Source: Rhizobium sp. Q54
GTDB lineage: Bacteria; Bacteroidota; Bacteroidia; Flavobacteriales; Flavobacteriaceae
Direction: 5' to 3'
NCBI GenBank assembly: GCA_943324395.2
Contig: CALPLL020000002.1
Location: 1-25,360 of the forward strand
Length of the DNA stretch: 25,360 nucleotides
In this document: positions 16,288 to 23,486 of the stretch, in pieces
Numbering within the stretch: the first letter of the stretch is position 1
How the letters are laid out: every line of letters starts with the position of its first letter
Position numbers and translations under genes: made by a program
Notes under the pieces: generated by a model
What the model saw: only the letters and a program-made list of their open reading frames with translations
Databases searched by the model: none
Told to the model about the DNA's origin: nothing

Positions 16288-17176
16288 ATTTTAAGGTGCT
16301 AATTTTACACAAATACCCAATTCTAAAAAAATTATAAACTAATAAATTAGGATTATTACCTTCCAAATTTTTATACAGAAAACCTTTTGATATTCTGAAA
16401 AATACGGAAATCAAATACGTTAATTTCAATTTATTCAAAAGTAATAATAACGAAATTAACCTAGAAAAATCCGTATTTATTTTTCCATCGTCATACAAGA
16501 CAACCAAATTTTCAAGTGAACTCTTAGATTTACTTATGTATTCTTTATTGGAATCGATATCGCCGTGTTCAACTGGGTTGTCAATATGCTTTAATTTCAG
16601 ATTAAATTGGCTAAGTTGATACGATAGTTGGGTATCGTCATGGCCATATTTAGTTAAGTGAGAATCAAATTTTACTTTATCAAAACTAGTTTTTTTTATA
16701 ACTGTATTATTGAATAACAAAGATTGAAACGGAGCTAAATTTCTTTTTTCAACTGATTTATCTTCTATGAATTTTCCGTATTTCCATCGAAGTTTTTGAT
16801 AGTTGTACGGGCATATTTCAGGATGTAATCTTCCGCCATAAATAATATCAAAATCATTTAACCAAGAAATATAATTTGGTATATAATCATTTCGAATAAT
16901 AATGGAATCTCCGTCTATAAAAAGTAAATTTTCAAATTTAGCTTTATTAGCAAGCGAGTTTCTATTTTGCCTGTGAGCAATATTAATTTTAAGTTCAGTA
17001 AAACTACAACTCGACAACGAATTTATTTTTTCGTTTTCTGAATTTAAAACCGATTTTGAAGCATCATCTTGGCATAAAATTTCAAATTCAATTTTACATT
17101 CCAAACATTGCTTGTGAAGTTCCAAAACTAATGGATAAGCATTGTAATTGTATATTGGAATAAGAATAGAAAGCAT
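16277..17176 (-). CDS. Glycosyltransferase, GT2-like with galactosyltransferase-type C-terminal block
   Basis: A 299-residue GT-A glycosyltransferase: [20 protein letters not shown] at the N-terminus, IEFEILCQDDAS (about 28-39), NLLFIDGDSII with the DGD metal site (about 84-94) and GHDDTQLSYQLSQF (about 178-191), a block like the C-terminal galactosyltransferase motif. Hydrophobic or amphipathic segments follow (about 220-245). Its ATG overlaps the ftsE stop by one base (TAATG), so it is read from the ftsE transcript rather than with the plus-strand glycan genes. It overlaps the GT4 gene tail to tail by 11 bases. This strand-split arrangement suggests a part of the locus fixed to ftsE. Substrate is unknown. 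Confidence 0.85.
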   Translation of the reverse strand: MLSILIPIYNYNAYPLVLELHKQCLECKIEFEILCQDDASKSVLNSENEKINSLSSCSFTELKINIAHRQNRNSLANKAKFENLLFIDGDSIIIRNDYIPNYISWLNDFDIIYGGRLHPEICPYNYQKLRWKYGKFIEDKSVEKRNLAPFQSLLFNNTVIKKTSFDKVKFDSHLTKYGHDDTQLSYQLSQFNLKLKHIDNPVEHGDIDSNKEYISKSKSSLENLVVLYDDGKINTDFSRLISLLLLLNKLKLTYLISVFFRISKGFLYKNLEGNNPNLLVYNFFRIGYLCKISTLKFKK

Positions 17177-17859
17177 TAAGCTATTTTTTGAACAACTTCA
17201 AATATATTACTGTCTTCACATTTTAAGGTTTTCGATGGATATTTCATCAAAAGCGCATAATCGTGAGTAGCCATAATCACTGTTTTCCCTGAAGCATTAA
17301 TTTTTCTTAGAACTTCCATAACTTCAATACTTGTTTGAGGATCTAGATTTCCAGTTGGCTCATCTGCCAAAATTAATTCAGGATCATTCAGTAACGCTCT
17401 AGCGATTGCTACACGCTGCTGCTCTCCTCCTGATAATTGGTGTGGCATTTTGGAAGCAAAAGATTTCATGTCAACTTTGTCTAATACTTCGTTTATTTTA
17501 TTTTGCATTTCTGGTAGATCAATCCAACCAGTAGCTTTCAAAACAAAAATCATATTTTCGTTTACAGTTCGATCTGGTAAAAGTTTAAAATCTTGAAATA
17601 CAATACCTAATTTTCTTCTTAAAAAAGGAATATCATCTTCCTTTAATGTTGCTAAATCAAAATTCACAATGTTTGATTGCCCTTCTGTTAATGGTAAATC
17701 AGCATATAAAGTTTTCATAAAACTACTCTTCCCAGAACCTGTTTTTCCAATTAAATAGATGAATTCACCTTCGTTGACTTCTAAATTAACATTTGTTAAA
17801 ATGACTTTTTCTTCTTGGTAAATGGTTACGTTTCTTAAAAATAAAATAGGTTGTGACAT
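17176..17859 (-). CDS. ftsE: Cell-division ABC transporter ATP-binding protein FtsE
   Basis: A 227-residue ABC ATPase that pairs with the membrane protein FtsX at the division site to control peptidoglycan hydrolases. Seen in order: Walker [10 protein letters not shown] (38-46), Q-loop [13 protein letters not shown] (from about 87, Gln89), signature LSGGEQQR (142-149), Walker [13 protein letters not shown] (162-173) and the H-loop ATHD (His199). The [12 protein letters not shown] segment is characteristic of FtsE and separates it from LolD-like relatives, although LolD/MacB-type ATPases remain the nearest alternative. No ftsX is adjacent; the co-transcribed next gene is a glycosyltransferase. 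It is divergent from the TPR gene at 18019 with a 159-base gap. Confidence 0.88.
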   Translation of the reverse strand: MSQPILFLRNVTIYQEEKVILTNVNLEVNEGEFIYLIGKTGSGKSSFMKTLYADLPLTEGQSNIVNFDLATLKEDDIPFLRRKLGIVFQDFKLLPDRTVNENMIFVLKATGWIDLPEMQNKINEVLDKVDMKSFASKMPHQLSGGEQQRVAIARALLNDPELILADEPTGNLDPQTSIEVMEVLRKINASGKTVIMATHDYALLMKYPSKTLKCEDSNIFEVVQKIA

Positions 17860-17879
17860 AGGATTTGTTGTTTATTTTG

Positions 17880-17909
17880 TAAAAGTAATAAGTTTTAATG
17901 AATTTCCAA
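17880..17909 (-). promoter_or_regulatory. Possible ftsE promoter
   Basis: On the minus strand TACTTTTA (17880-17887) matches seven of eight -7 positions, and a TTGG (17906-17909) lies 18 bases upstream. The start codon is about 20 bases downstream. The match is imperfect but well placed. Confidence 0.4.
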
Positions 17910-17965
17910 TTTCAATTTTCTTATTTATTGTTTAAAAATATGTTCATAATAATAATCAGATTAAG

Positions 17966-17997
17966 TTCGTTATAGGATGTATAAATAGATATATTTG
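17966..17997 (+). promoter_or_regulatory. Promoter of the TPR/beta-barrel unit
   Basis: TATATTTG at 17990-17997 is an exact -7 match, with TTCG (17966-17969, one mismatch to TTTG) 20 bases upstream. The element contains the TTG at 17995 that opens the longest reading frame, so that TTG cannot be the translation start. The ATG at 18019 is 21 bases downstream. Confidence 0.6.
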
Positions 17998-18018
17998 ATA
18001 TTACTAAATTTCAACGTT

Positions 18019-21000
18019 ATGCAAAAACCATTAAGGTTCCTTATATTTTTGTTTCTAATAATAGTAACAACAGTTTCTGCTCAAAAATCCGAGATCTACA
18101 CTAACAATTTAGTAGACTTTAATCAGGCAATTTCACTGTTTAATAATAAGCAATATTTATCGGCACAAATAATTTTTGAAAAAGTAAAATTAGAGAATCT
18201 TGGACAAGAAGTTCAATCGGATTGTACTTTTTACAGTGCTATTTGCGCCATAAAACTCAATCAGTCTAATTCTGATTTATTGATGCAAAATTTTATTACG
18301 GATTATCCAACTAGCACTAAAAGAAATATCGCTTTTATTGAAATTGCAGGGCATAATTTTGATCAAGGTAGTTTTTCAGAATCATTAAAATGGTTTGAAA
18401 AAGTAGATGAAAGTTCTTTAAATAATGATGATATTGATAAATTTAATTTCCAAAAAGGATATGCTTTTTTTAATGAAAAAAATAAATCGCAAGCCACAAT
18501 ATATTTCAATAAAGTTCAAAATTCCAATATATATGGTTCACAAGCTAAATATTATTTAGGGTTTTTGGCTTATGAAGGGGATGATTTTAAAAATGCAAAT
18601 AAGTATTTTGATCAAGTTGCTGGTGATGAAAAATACAAAGAAAAGTTGTCCTATTTTCAAGCCGACATGAGTTTTAAATCGGGTGATTTTCAAAAAGCAA
18701 TTGATCTTGGATCTATAGCTTTAGCTAAATCAAATGCTCAAGAAAAATCAGAATTGAATAAAATTATAGGAGAAAGCTATTTCAATTTAAATCAATTCGA
18801 GAATGCTATTCCATTTTTAAATCAATATAAAGGGAAAAAAGGAAAGTGGAATAATACAGATTATTACCAATTAGGATTTGCTTATTATCAGCAGAATGAT
18901 TTTGAAAATGCGATCACTCAATTTAATAAAATTATAGACGGAAAAGATGTTGTTGCTCAAAATGCATACTATCATTTGGGTCAAAGTTATTTGAAAACCA
19001 ATAGAAAACAACAAGCATTGAACGCATTTAAAAATTCGTCTGAAATGGTTTTTGATTTGAAAATTCAAGAAGATGCTTTTCTTAATTATGCGAAATTGAG
19101 CTATGATATTGGAAATTCCTATCAAAGTGTTCCTGATGTTTTGACTTCTTTTTTAACTAAATATCCCAATTCACCAAGTAAAATAGATGTTGAATCTCTT
19201 TTAATTAATTCATTTATCACTTCAAAAAATTATAAAGGTGCTCTAGAGTTATTAGAAAAAAATAGAAGTTTTGCAAATAAACAGGCTTATCAAAAAGTAA
19301 CATTTTATAGAGGTTTAGAATTATTTACTGATGGAAATTATCAAGAAGCATTAGTAATGTTTAAGAAATCAATAAGCGAACAACAAGATCCTAAATTTAC
19401 CTGTCGTGCCACTTTTTGGAAAGGCGAAACGGAATATGTTTTAGATAATTTTAGCGAATCTTTAATTAGTTTCAAGCAATTTATGACTTTTCCAGAATCG
19501 AAAAACACTTCTGAATCGAAAAACATCAATTACAACCTTGCGTATTCTTATTTTAAGTTAAAAGAGTACGATCAAGCTGGTGATTTTTTTCAAGCTCAAG
19601 TTGAAGCTGTTAAAGACGATAAAATTCGTTTGAACGATTCCTATTTGCGTATTGGTGATAGCCGATTTGTAAGTGCAAAATATTGGCCAGCCATGGATGC
19701 TTATAATAAAGCAATTGATTTGAAAGGTATTGATGCCGATTATGCGGCTTTTCAAAAAGCAATTAGTTACGGTTTTGTGAATAAAAATGATAGAAAAATT
19801 GATGATTTAAATAAGTTAATTGCCAATTATTCTAAATCGCAATACCGAGACGATGCCTTATTTGAATTAGGAAACACCTATGTGGCAGAGAAAAATTATG
19901 ATTTAGCAATTAAAGCCTACGATCAATTGTTAAGCGAATTCAAAAAAGGTTCCTACGCTTCTAAATCTATTTTACGACAAGGATTGGTTTATTATAATAC
20001 TGAAAAAGACGATCTAGCAATTGCAAAATTTAAAAAAGTTGCAGCAGAATTTCCAAAATCTCCTGAGGCCCTGGAAGCCGTTTCTACCGCAAGAATTATT
20101 TATGTAGATAATGGAAAAGTTGATGAATATGCAACTTGGGTAAGAACATTGGATTTTGTTTCTGTTACCGATTCAGAATTAGATAATGACACTTTTGAAG
20201 CTGCCGAAAAACAATTTTTGCAAAATAATACCAAACAAGCCATTTCAGGTTTTAGTAATTATGTTACAAAATTTCCAAATGGTAATCATGCCTTGAATGC
20301 TAATTTCTATTTAGCGCAATCGTATTTTACCGAGGGATTAGAAGCCAATTCAGTTGCCAATTATGAGTTTGTTATTTCTAAATCAAGAAATGAATTTACC
20401 GAACAAGCCTTGGCAAGATTATCTGAAATTTTTATTAAATCTAATGATAATTCGAAGTTAGTTCCAATATTAAAACGTTTAGAAACCGAAGCTGATTTTC
20501 CTCAAAATATAACATTTGCACAAGCAAATTTGATGAAAACCTATTATGAGCAAAAGGATTATTTAAACGCCGTTTTATATGCCGAAAAAGTATTGAGTAA
20601 TCCAAAAACGGACGACAAAGTAAAAAGTGATGCCCAAATTATAATTGCGAGAGCCGCTTTTAGTTCAAATGATTTGCCAAAAGCACGTCTAGCTTATTCA
20701 AAATTATCATCAATCGCAAAAGGGGAGTTGGCTGCGGAAGCCTTGTATTACGATGCTTATTTTAAGAATTCCGACAGAAAATTTGAGGAATCAAATACTG
20801 TAGTTCAAAAATTAACTAAAGATTACTCTGGTTATAAATATTTTGGAGCAAAAGGGTTGGTGGTAATGGCTAAAAATTTCTACGGATTGAAAGATAGTTT
20901 TCAAGCCACTTATATCTTGGATAGTGTGATTAAGAATTTCACTTCATTTCCAGATGTTTTAGAAGAAGCTCAAAAGGAATTGGATTTTATTAAAACCGAA

Positions 21001-21033
21001 GAAGCGAAGACGAATTCGTCGATCACAAAATAA
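18019..21033 (+). CDS. Exported multi-TPR protein, function unknown
   Basis: A 1004-residue periplasmic protein. A signal peptide (about 1-22, ending TTVSAQ) has no lipobox cysteine, so it should be soluble. Almost the entire mature part is tetratricopeptide-like helical hairpins, e.g. YYQLGFAYYQQNDFENAI, NAYYHLGQSYLKTNRKQQAL and DALFELGNTYVAEKNYDLAI. Repeated linkers of the type KYPNSPSK, EFPKSPEAL and KFPNGNHAL resemble the BamD/CpoB class of TPR proteins. The ATG at 18019 is chosen because the TTG eight codons upstream lies in the promoter. A beta-barrel gene follows after 13 bases, suggesting a periplasmic scaffold serving that outer-membrane partner. The division gene ftsE is divergent. 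It is not SprE/PorW-like as far as can be seen, since no lipoprotein signal is present. Confidence 0.85.
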   Translation: MQKPLRFLIFLFLIIVTTVSAQKSEIYTNNLVDFNQAISLFNNKQYLSAQIIFEKVKLENLGQEVQSDCTFYSAICAIKLNQSNSDLLMQNFITDYPTSTKRNIAFIEIAGHNFDQGSFSESLKWFEKVDESSLNNDDIDKFNFQKGYAFFNEKNKSQATIYFNKVQNSNIYGSQAKYYLGFLAYEGDDFKNANKYFDQVAGDEKYKEKLSYFQADMSFKSGDFQKAIDLGSIALAKSNAQEKSELNKIIGESYFNLNQFENAIPFLNQYKGKKGKWNNTDYYQLGFAYYQQNDFENAITQFNKIIDGKDVVAQNAYYHLGQSYLKTNRKQQALNAFKNSSEMVFDLKIQEDAFLNYAKLSYDIGNSYQSVPDVLTSFLTKYPNSPSKIDVESLLINSFITSKNYKGALELLEKNRSFANKQAYQKVTFYRGLELFTDGNYQEALVMFKKSISEQQDPKFTCRATFWKGETEYVLDNFSESLISFKQFMTFPESKNTSESKNINYNLAYSYFKLKEYDQAGDFFQAQVEAVKDDKIRLNDSYLRIGDSRFVSAKYWPAMDAYNKAIDLKGIDADYAAFQKAISYGFVNKNDRKIDDLNKLIANYSKSQYRDDALFELGNTYVAEKNYDLAIKAYDQLLSEFKKGSYASKSILRQGLVYYNTEKDDLAIAKFKKVAAEFPKSPEALEAVSTARIIYVDNGKVDEYATWVRTLDFVSVTDSELDNDTFEAAEKQFLQNNTKQAISGFSNYVTKFPNGNHALNANFYLAQSYFTEGLEANSVANYEFVISKSRNEFTEQALARLSEIFIKSNDNSKLVPILKRLETEADFPQNITFAQANLMKTYYEQKDYLNAVLYAEKVLSNPKTDDKVKSDAQIIIARAAFSSNDLPKARLAYSKLSSIAKGELAAEALYYDAYFKNSDRKFEESNTVVQKLTKDYSGYKYFGAKGLVVMAKNFYGLKDSFQATYILDSVIKNFTSFPDVLEEAQKELDFIKTEEAKTNSSITK

Positions 21034-21046
21034 ATAAAGAAATCAA

Positions 21047-22792
21047 ATGAAAAAGATATTTCAAAATAAAATGGTTTTAGTTTTAATAATTTTCGGAATC
21101 CAATTTTCTATTGCTCAAAAGAAAGAAGAGAACATTGGAACAGAAGTTGTAAATGTTGTAAAACCATACACTCCAACAATTTCTGATGCTTTTAAAGTTA
21201 AAGAAATACCTGCTCTTGAGGATGCTGATAATACTAAAAAAGAAGAAATTAAGTATAACTTCTTTTCATTTCCAGTTGCATCTACATTTGTTCCTTTAAA
21301 GGGCCGTGCTGCAAATGTTGATAAATCCCAATCGGAAAAATTATATAAGAACTTTGCCAATCTAGGTTTGGGAAATTACACTTCCCTTAATGCTGAACTT
21401 TTTGTTACAGAAAACATCAGTGATCATGAATATATTGGTGGAATGTTCAGACATCTTTCGTCCCAAGGTGGAATAAATGAGGTTGCTTTAAATAATGATT
21501 TTTACAAGACTTCTGTAGATTTAACTTACGGAAATCAACTTCAAAATTTGACTTGGATTTCAGATTTAGGGTATCAAAATCAAATCTATAATTGGTATGG
21601 AATTCCTGAAAATTTTTCTCAGCCAACACTAGATAGAATTAATCCAAAACACACATTTAATAATTTTTATGTTGGAACAAATTTGAGTTTGAATGATAGT
21701 TTTTTTAAAGAAGCTAGTATGAAATACAATCGTTTTTGGGACGCTCTTGGGTCGGTAGAAAACAGATTTTTTGTAAAACCATCCTTCGAATTTAATCTTT
21801 TAAACCAGAAAATTAAGACCAATTTTATACTTGATTATTTAGGTGGTAATTTTGATAAAAACTTCTCAGGAACAAATGCAATAAAATACGGTTTTACCAA
21901 TTTTGGAATACATCCAAGTATCATAGTTAATAAAAATGATTGGGCCATAAATATAGGAGCATCTGTTTTTTATAGTATTGATAATGAAAATAGTACCAGT
22001 AAATTATTTGTATATCCGCAAGTAAATGCTTCTTTAAAAGTGGTTGGTGATTACATGATTTTTTATACGGGTGTTGAAGGTAGTTTAGATCAAAATTCTT
22101 ATCGTGATTTTTCCAATGAGAATCCGTTCGTATCTCCAACATTAGCAATTGCTCCTACAGATAAACAGTTTGATTTATTTGCAGGATTAAAAGGTAAATT
22201 GGCAAGCAATGTAAGTTACATCGTTCGTAGTTCAATTCAAAACGAAAAAAACAAGCCTCTTTTTATAACCAATAAATTCAATATGTTTTCTACAAATTCT
22301 GAGAGCTACCAATTTGGAAATTCTTTTGGTGTAGTTTACGATGATTTAAGAACCTTGAATTTTTCTGGAGAATTAAAAGCCGATTTTACAAAAAACATAA
22401 CCATAGGTTTAAACGGTTCCTTCAGTAAATATTTCACAACCTATCAAGAGGAAGCATGGAATTTGCCATCGATTAAATTAGGCGCTACTATTAATGTAAA
22501 CATCACTAAAAAATGGTTTGCTGGTGCAAATGTGTTCTATGTTGGCGAAAGAAAAGATGTTGTTTACAAACAGAGTATGATTGCAATTTTTCCACCAGCC
22601 TATTATCCAGAAACGACTAATTTGAAAAGCTATTTTGATGCTAATTTTAATATTGGATACCAACATAGCGAACGATTAACAGGATTTTTAAAATTGAATA
22701 ATATTGCCAATCAAACTTATCAAAAATGGATGAATTATCCAGTTCAAGGGCTTCAAGTGTTGTTGGGAGCAAGTTATAAATTTGATTTTTAA
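21047..22792 (+). CDS. Outer-membrane beta-barrel protein, plug-less TonB-receptor-like
   Basis: A 581-residue outer-membrane protein. The signal peptide ends around residue 23 (FSIAQ). The next 40 residues contain EVVNVVKPYTPTISDAFKVK, a conserved-looking stretch that may contact periplasmic partners. From about residue 90 to the end it is alternating aromatic and polar strands separated by Asn/Gly-rich turns, finishing with LLGASYKFDF and a terminal Phe, the usual signature for barrel insertion. Similar proteins tend to be labelled TonB-dependent receptors, but the roughly 150-residue plug domain is absent. It is in one unit with the TPR gene (13-base gap). Transport substrate or structural role is unknown. 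Confidence 0.8.
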   Translation: MKKIFQNKMVLVLIIFGIQFSIAQKKEENIGTEVVNVVKPYTPTISDAFKVKEIPALEDADNTKKEEIKYNFFSFPVASTFVPLKGRAANVDKSQSEKLYKNFANLGLGNYTSLNAELFVTENISDHEYIGGMFRHLSSQGGINEVALNNDFYKTSVDLTYGNQLQNLTWISDLGYQNQIYNWYGIPENFSQPTLDRINPKHTFNNFYVGTNLSLNDSFFKEASMKYNRFWDALGSVENRFFVKPSFEFNLLNQKIKTNFILDYLGGNFDKNFSGTNAIKYGFTNFGIHPSIIVNKNDWAINIGASVFYSIDNENSTSKLFVYPQVNASLKVVGDYMIFYTGVEGSLDQNSYRDFSNENPFVSPTLAIAPTDKQFDLFAGLKGKLASNVSYIVRSSIQNEKNKPLFITNKFNMFSTNSESYQFGNSFGVVYDDLRTLNFSGELKADFTKNITIGLNGSFSKYFTTYQEEAWNLPSIKLGATINVNITKKWFAGANVFYVGERKDVVYKQSMIAIFPPAYYPETTNLKSYFDANFNIGYQHSERLTGFLKLNNIANQTYQKWMNYPVQGLQVLLGASYKFDF

Positions 22793-22799
22793 TTTTTTT

Positions 22800-22859
22800 A
22801 CCACAAAAGACTCAAAATACAAATCTTACTTTTGCGCTTAACTTTGTAACTTTTGTGGT
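22800..22859. repeat. Inverted-repeat intergenic element, possible dispersed repeat
   Basis: Ten-base perfect inverted arms, ACCACAAAAG at 22800-22809 and CTTTTGTGGT at 22850-22859, enclose 40 bases. The right half consists of three similar TTTG-containing units, ACTTTTGCGCTTA, ACTTTGTA and ACTTTTGTGGTTA. The style resembles short intergenic repeats common in Flavobacterium genomes, but only one copy lies in this window, so its repeated nature is inferred. It fills the gap between the barrel gene and the Gre-like gene. The 40-base loop makes it a poor intrinsic terminator. Confidence 0.45.
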
Positions 22860-22871
22860 TAATTTTTCAAT

Positions 22872-23321
22872 ATGACTTTCAAACAAAAAATCCATCTTCA
22901 TTATACACAGCAAGTCCAAGATAAAATTGATGTTTTTCGGGACATGATTTCGGCATTGACCGAAGATTCTAAGAATGATGCCAAAGGATCGGCAGGTGAC
23001 AAACACGAAACCGCTTTATCAATGATGCATTTAGAGCAAGAGAAACTCAACTATAAACTCAAAGAAGTGCTAGATCAAAAAATGATTTTAGACAAAATAG
23101 ATTCAAGTTTGCAACATTCTACAATTGCATTAGGAAGTTTGGTTCAAGCCAATGGAATCTATTTGTATTTAAGTTTAGCATTGCCTAAAATTTCCATTGA
23201 CCAAGTAAATATTATTGCTCTTTCATCACAATCTCCACTTGGAGAAAAATTAATGGGAAATAAAGTGGGTTTTGAGTTTGAGATTAATGGAACTAAATAC
23301 CATATTGAAAGTATTTCATAA
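22872..23321 (+). CDS. Small GreA/GreB-like protein
   Basis: A 149-residue cytosolic protein. An N-terminal helical region (about 1-77) has the shape of a Gre-factor coiled coil, with a polar tip DSKNDAKGSAGDKHE (32-46) where GreA has its acidic catalytic loop. The C-terminal domain (about 85-149) contains GSLVQANGIYLYLSLAL and SPLGEKLMGNKVGFEFEI (121-138), which aligns well with the SPIAxALLGKxVGDEVE block of the GreA FKBP-like domain. This supports binding of the RNA polymerase secondary channel, though cleavage activity is uncertain because the tip differs. Homologues may carry an unrelated 3-oxoacyl-ACP synthase label; nothing in the sequence supports that enzyme. It starts at an ATG 80 bases after the barrel gene. 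Confidence 0.65.
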   Translation: MTFKQKIHLHYTQQVQDKIDVFRDMISALTEDSKNDAKGSAGDKHETALSMMHLEQEKLNYKLKEVLDQKMILDKIDSSLQHSTIALGSLVQANGIYLYLSLALPKISIDQVNIIALSSQSPLGEKLMGNKVGFEFEINGTKYHIESIS

Positions 23322-23430
23322 CCCTTGTTTTTACGATTTATAACTTATTCTATAGATAATAACTATATTTAATTTCATATTTATATAAAAATATATTATT
23401 TTGTTTAAAATTATAACTAAATAATTCAAT

Positions 23431-23465
23431 TTTGTTTTAAAAAGGAATTATAATATTCACTTTTG
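23431..23465 (+). promoter_or_regulatory. Probable asnB promoter
   Basis: TTTG at 23431-23434 and CACTTTTG at 23458-23465 (seven of eight -7 positions) are separated by 23 bases, at the wide end of the accepted spacing. The asnB ATG lies 21 bases downstream. The rest of the 165-base gap is plain A/T-rich sequence with nothing else recognised. Confidence 0.4.
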
Positions 23466-23486
23466 CAGAAGTAAAAATTATATATT

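Noticed and set aside
17995..18018. TTG-initiated N-terminal extension of the TPR protein
   Set aside because: The TTG is part of an exact TATATTTG -7 element, so it would not be transcribed. The ATG at 18019 is followed directly by a clean signal peptide.
21115..22666. Several antisense reading frames of 60-81 codons inside the barrel gene (and similar ones elsewhere)
   Set aside because: They lie wholly inside strong coding regions, have no recognisable domains and look like shadow frames of A/T-rich genes.
21047..22792. Full TonB-dependent receptor
   Set aside because: The plug domain is missing; only a short leader precedes the barrel strands, so the label overstates the evidence.
22793..22871. 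Intrinsic terminator formed by the inverted repeat after the barrel gene
   Set aside because: The 10-base arms are 40 bases apart and the following T run is short and interrupted, so it is a weak terminator at best.
22872..23321. 3-oxoacyl-ACP synthase
   Set aside because: At 149 residues, with no thiolase fold motifs or catalytic Cys-His-Asn pattern, it cannot be such an enzyme. The C-terminal block resembles GreA.
23322..23486. Structured RNA upstream of asnB, suggested by the TCTATAGA palindrome near 23350
   Set aside because: Only a short A/T-rich imperfect palindrome is present; no stable stem series or known leader motif was found.
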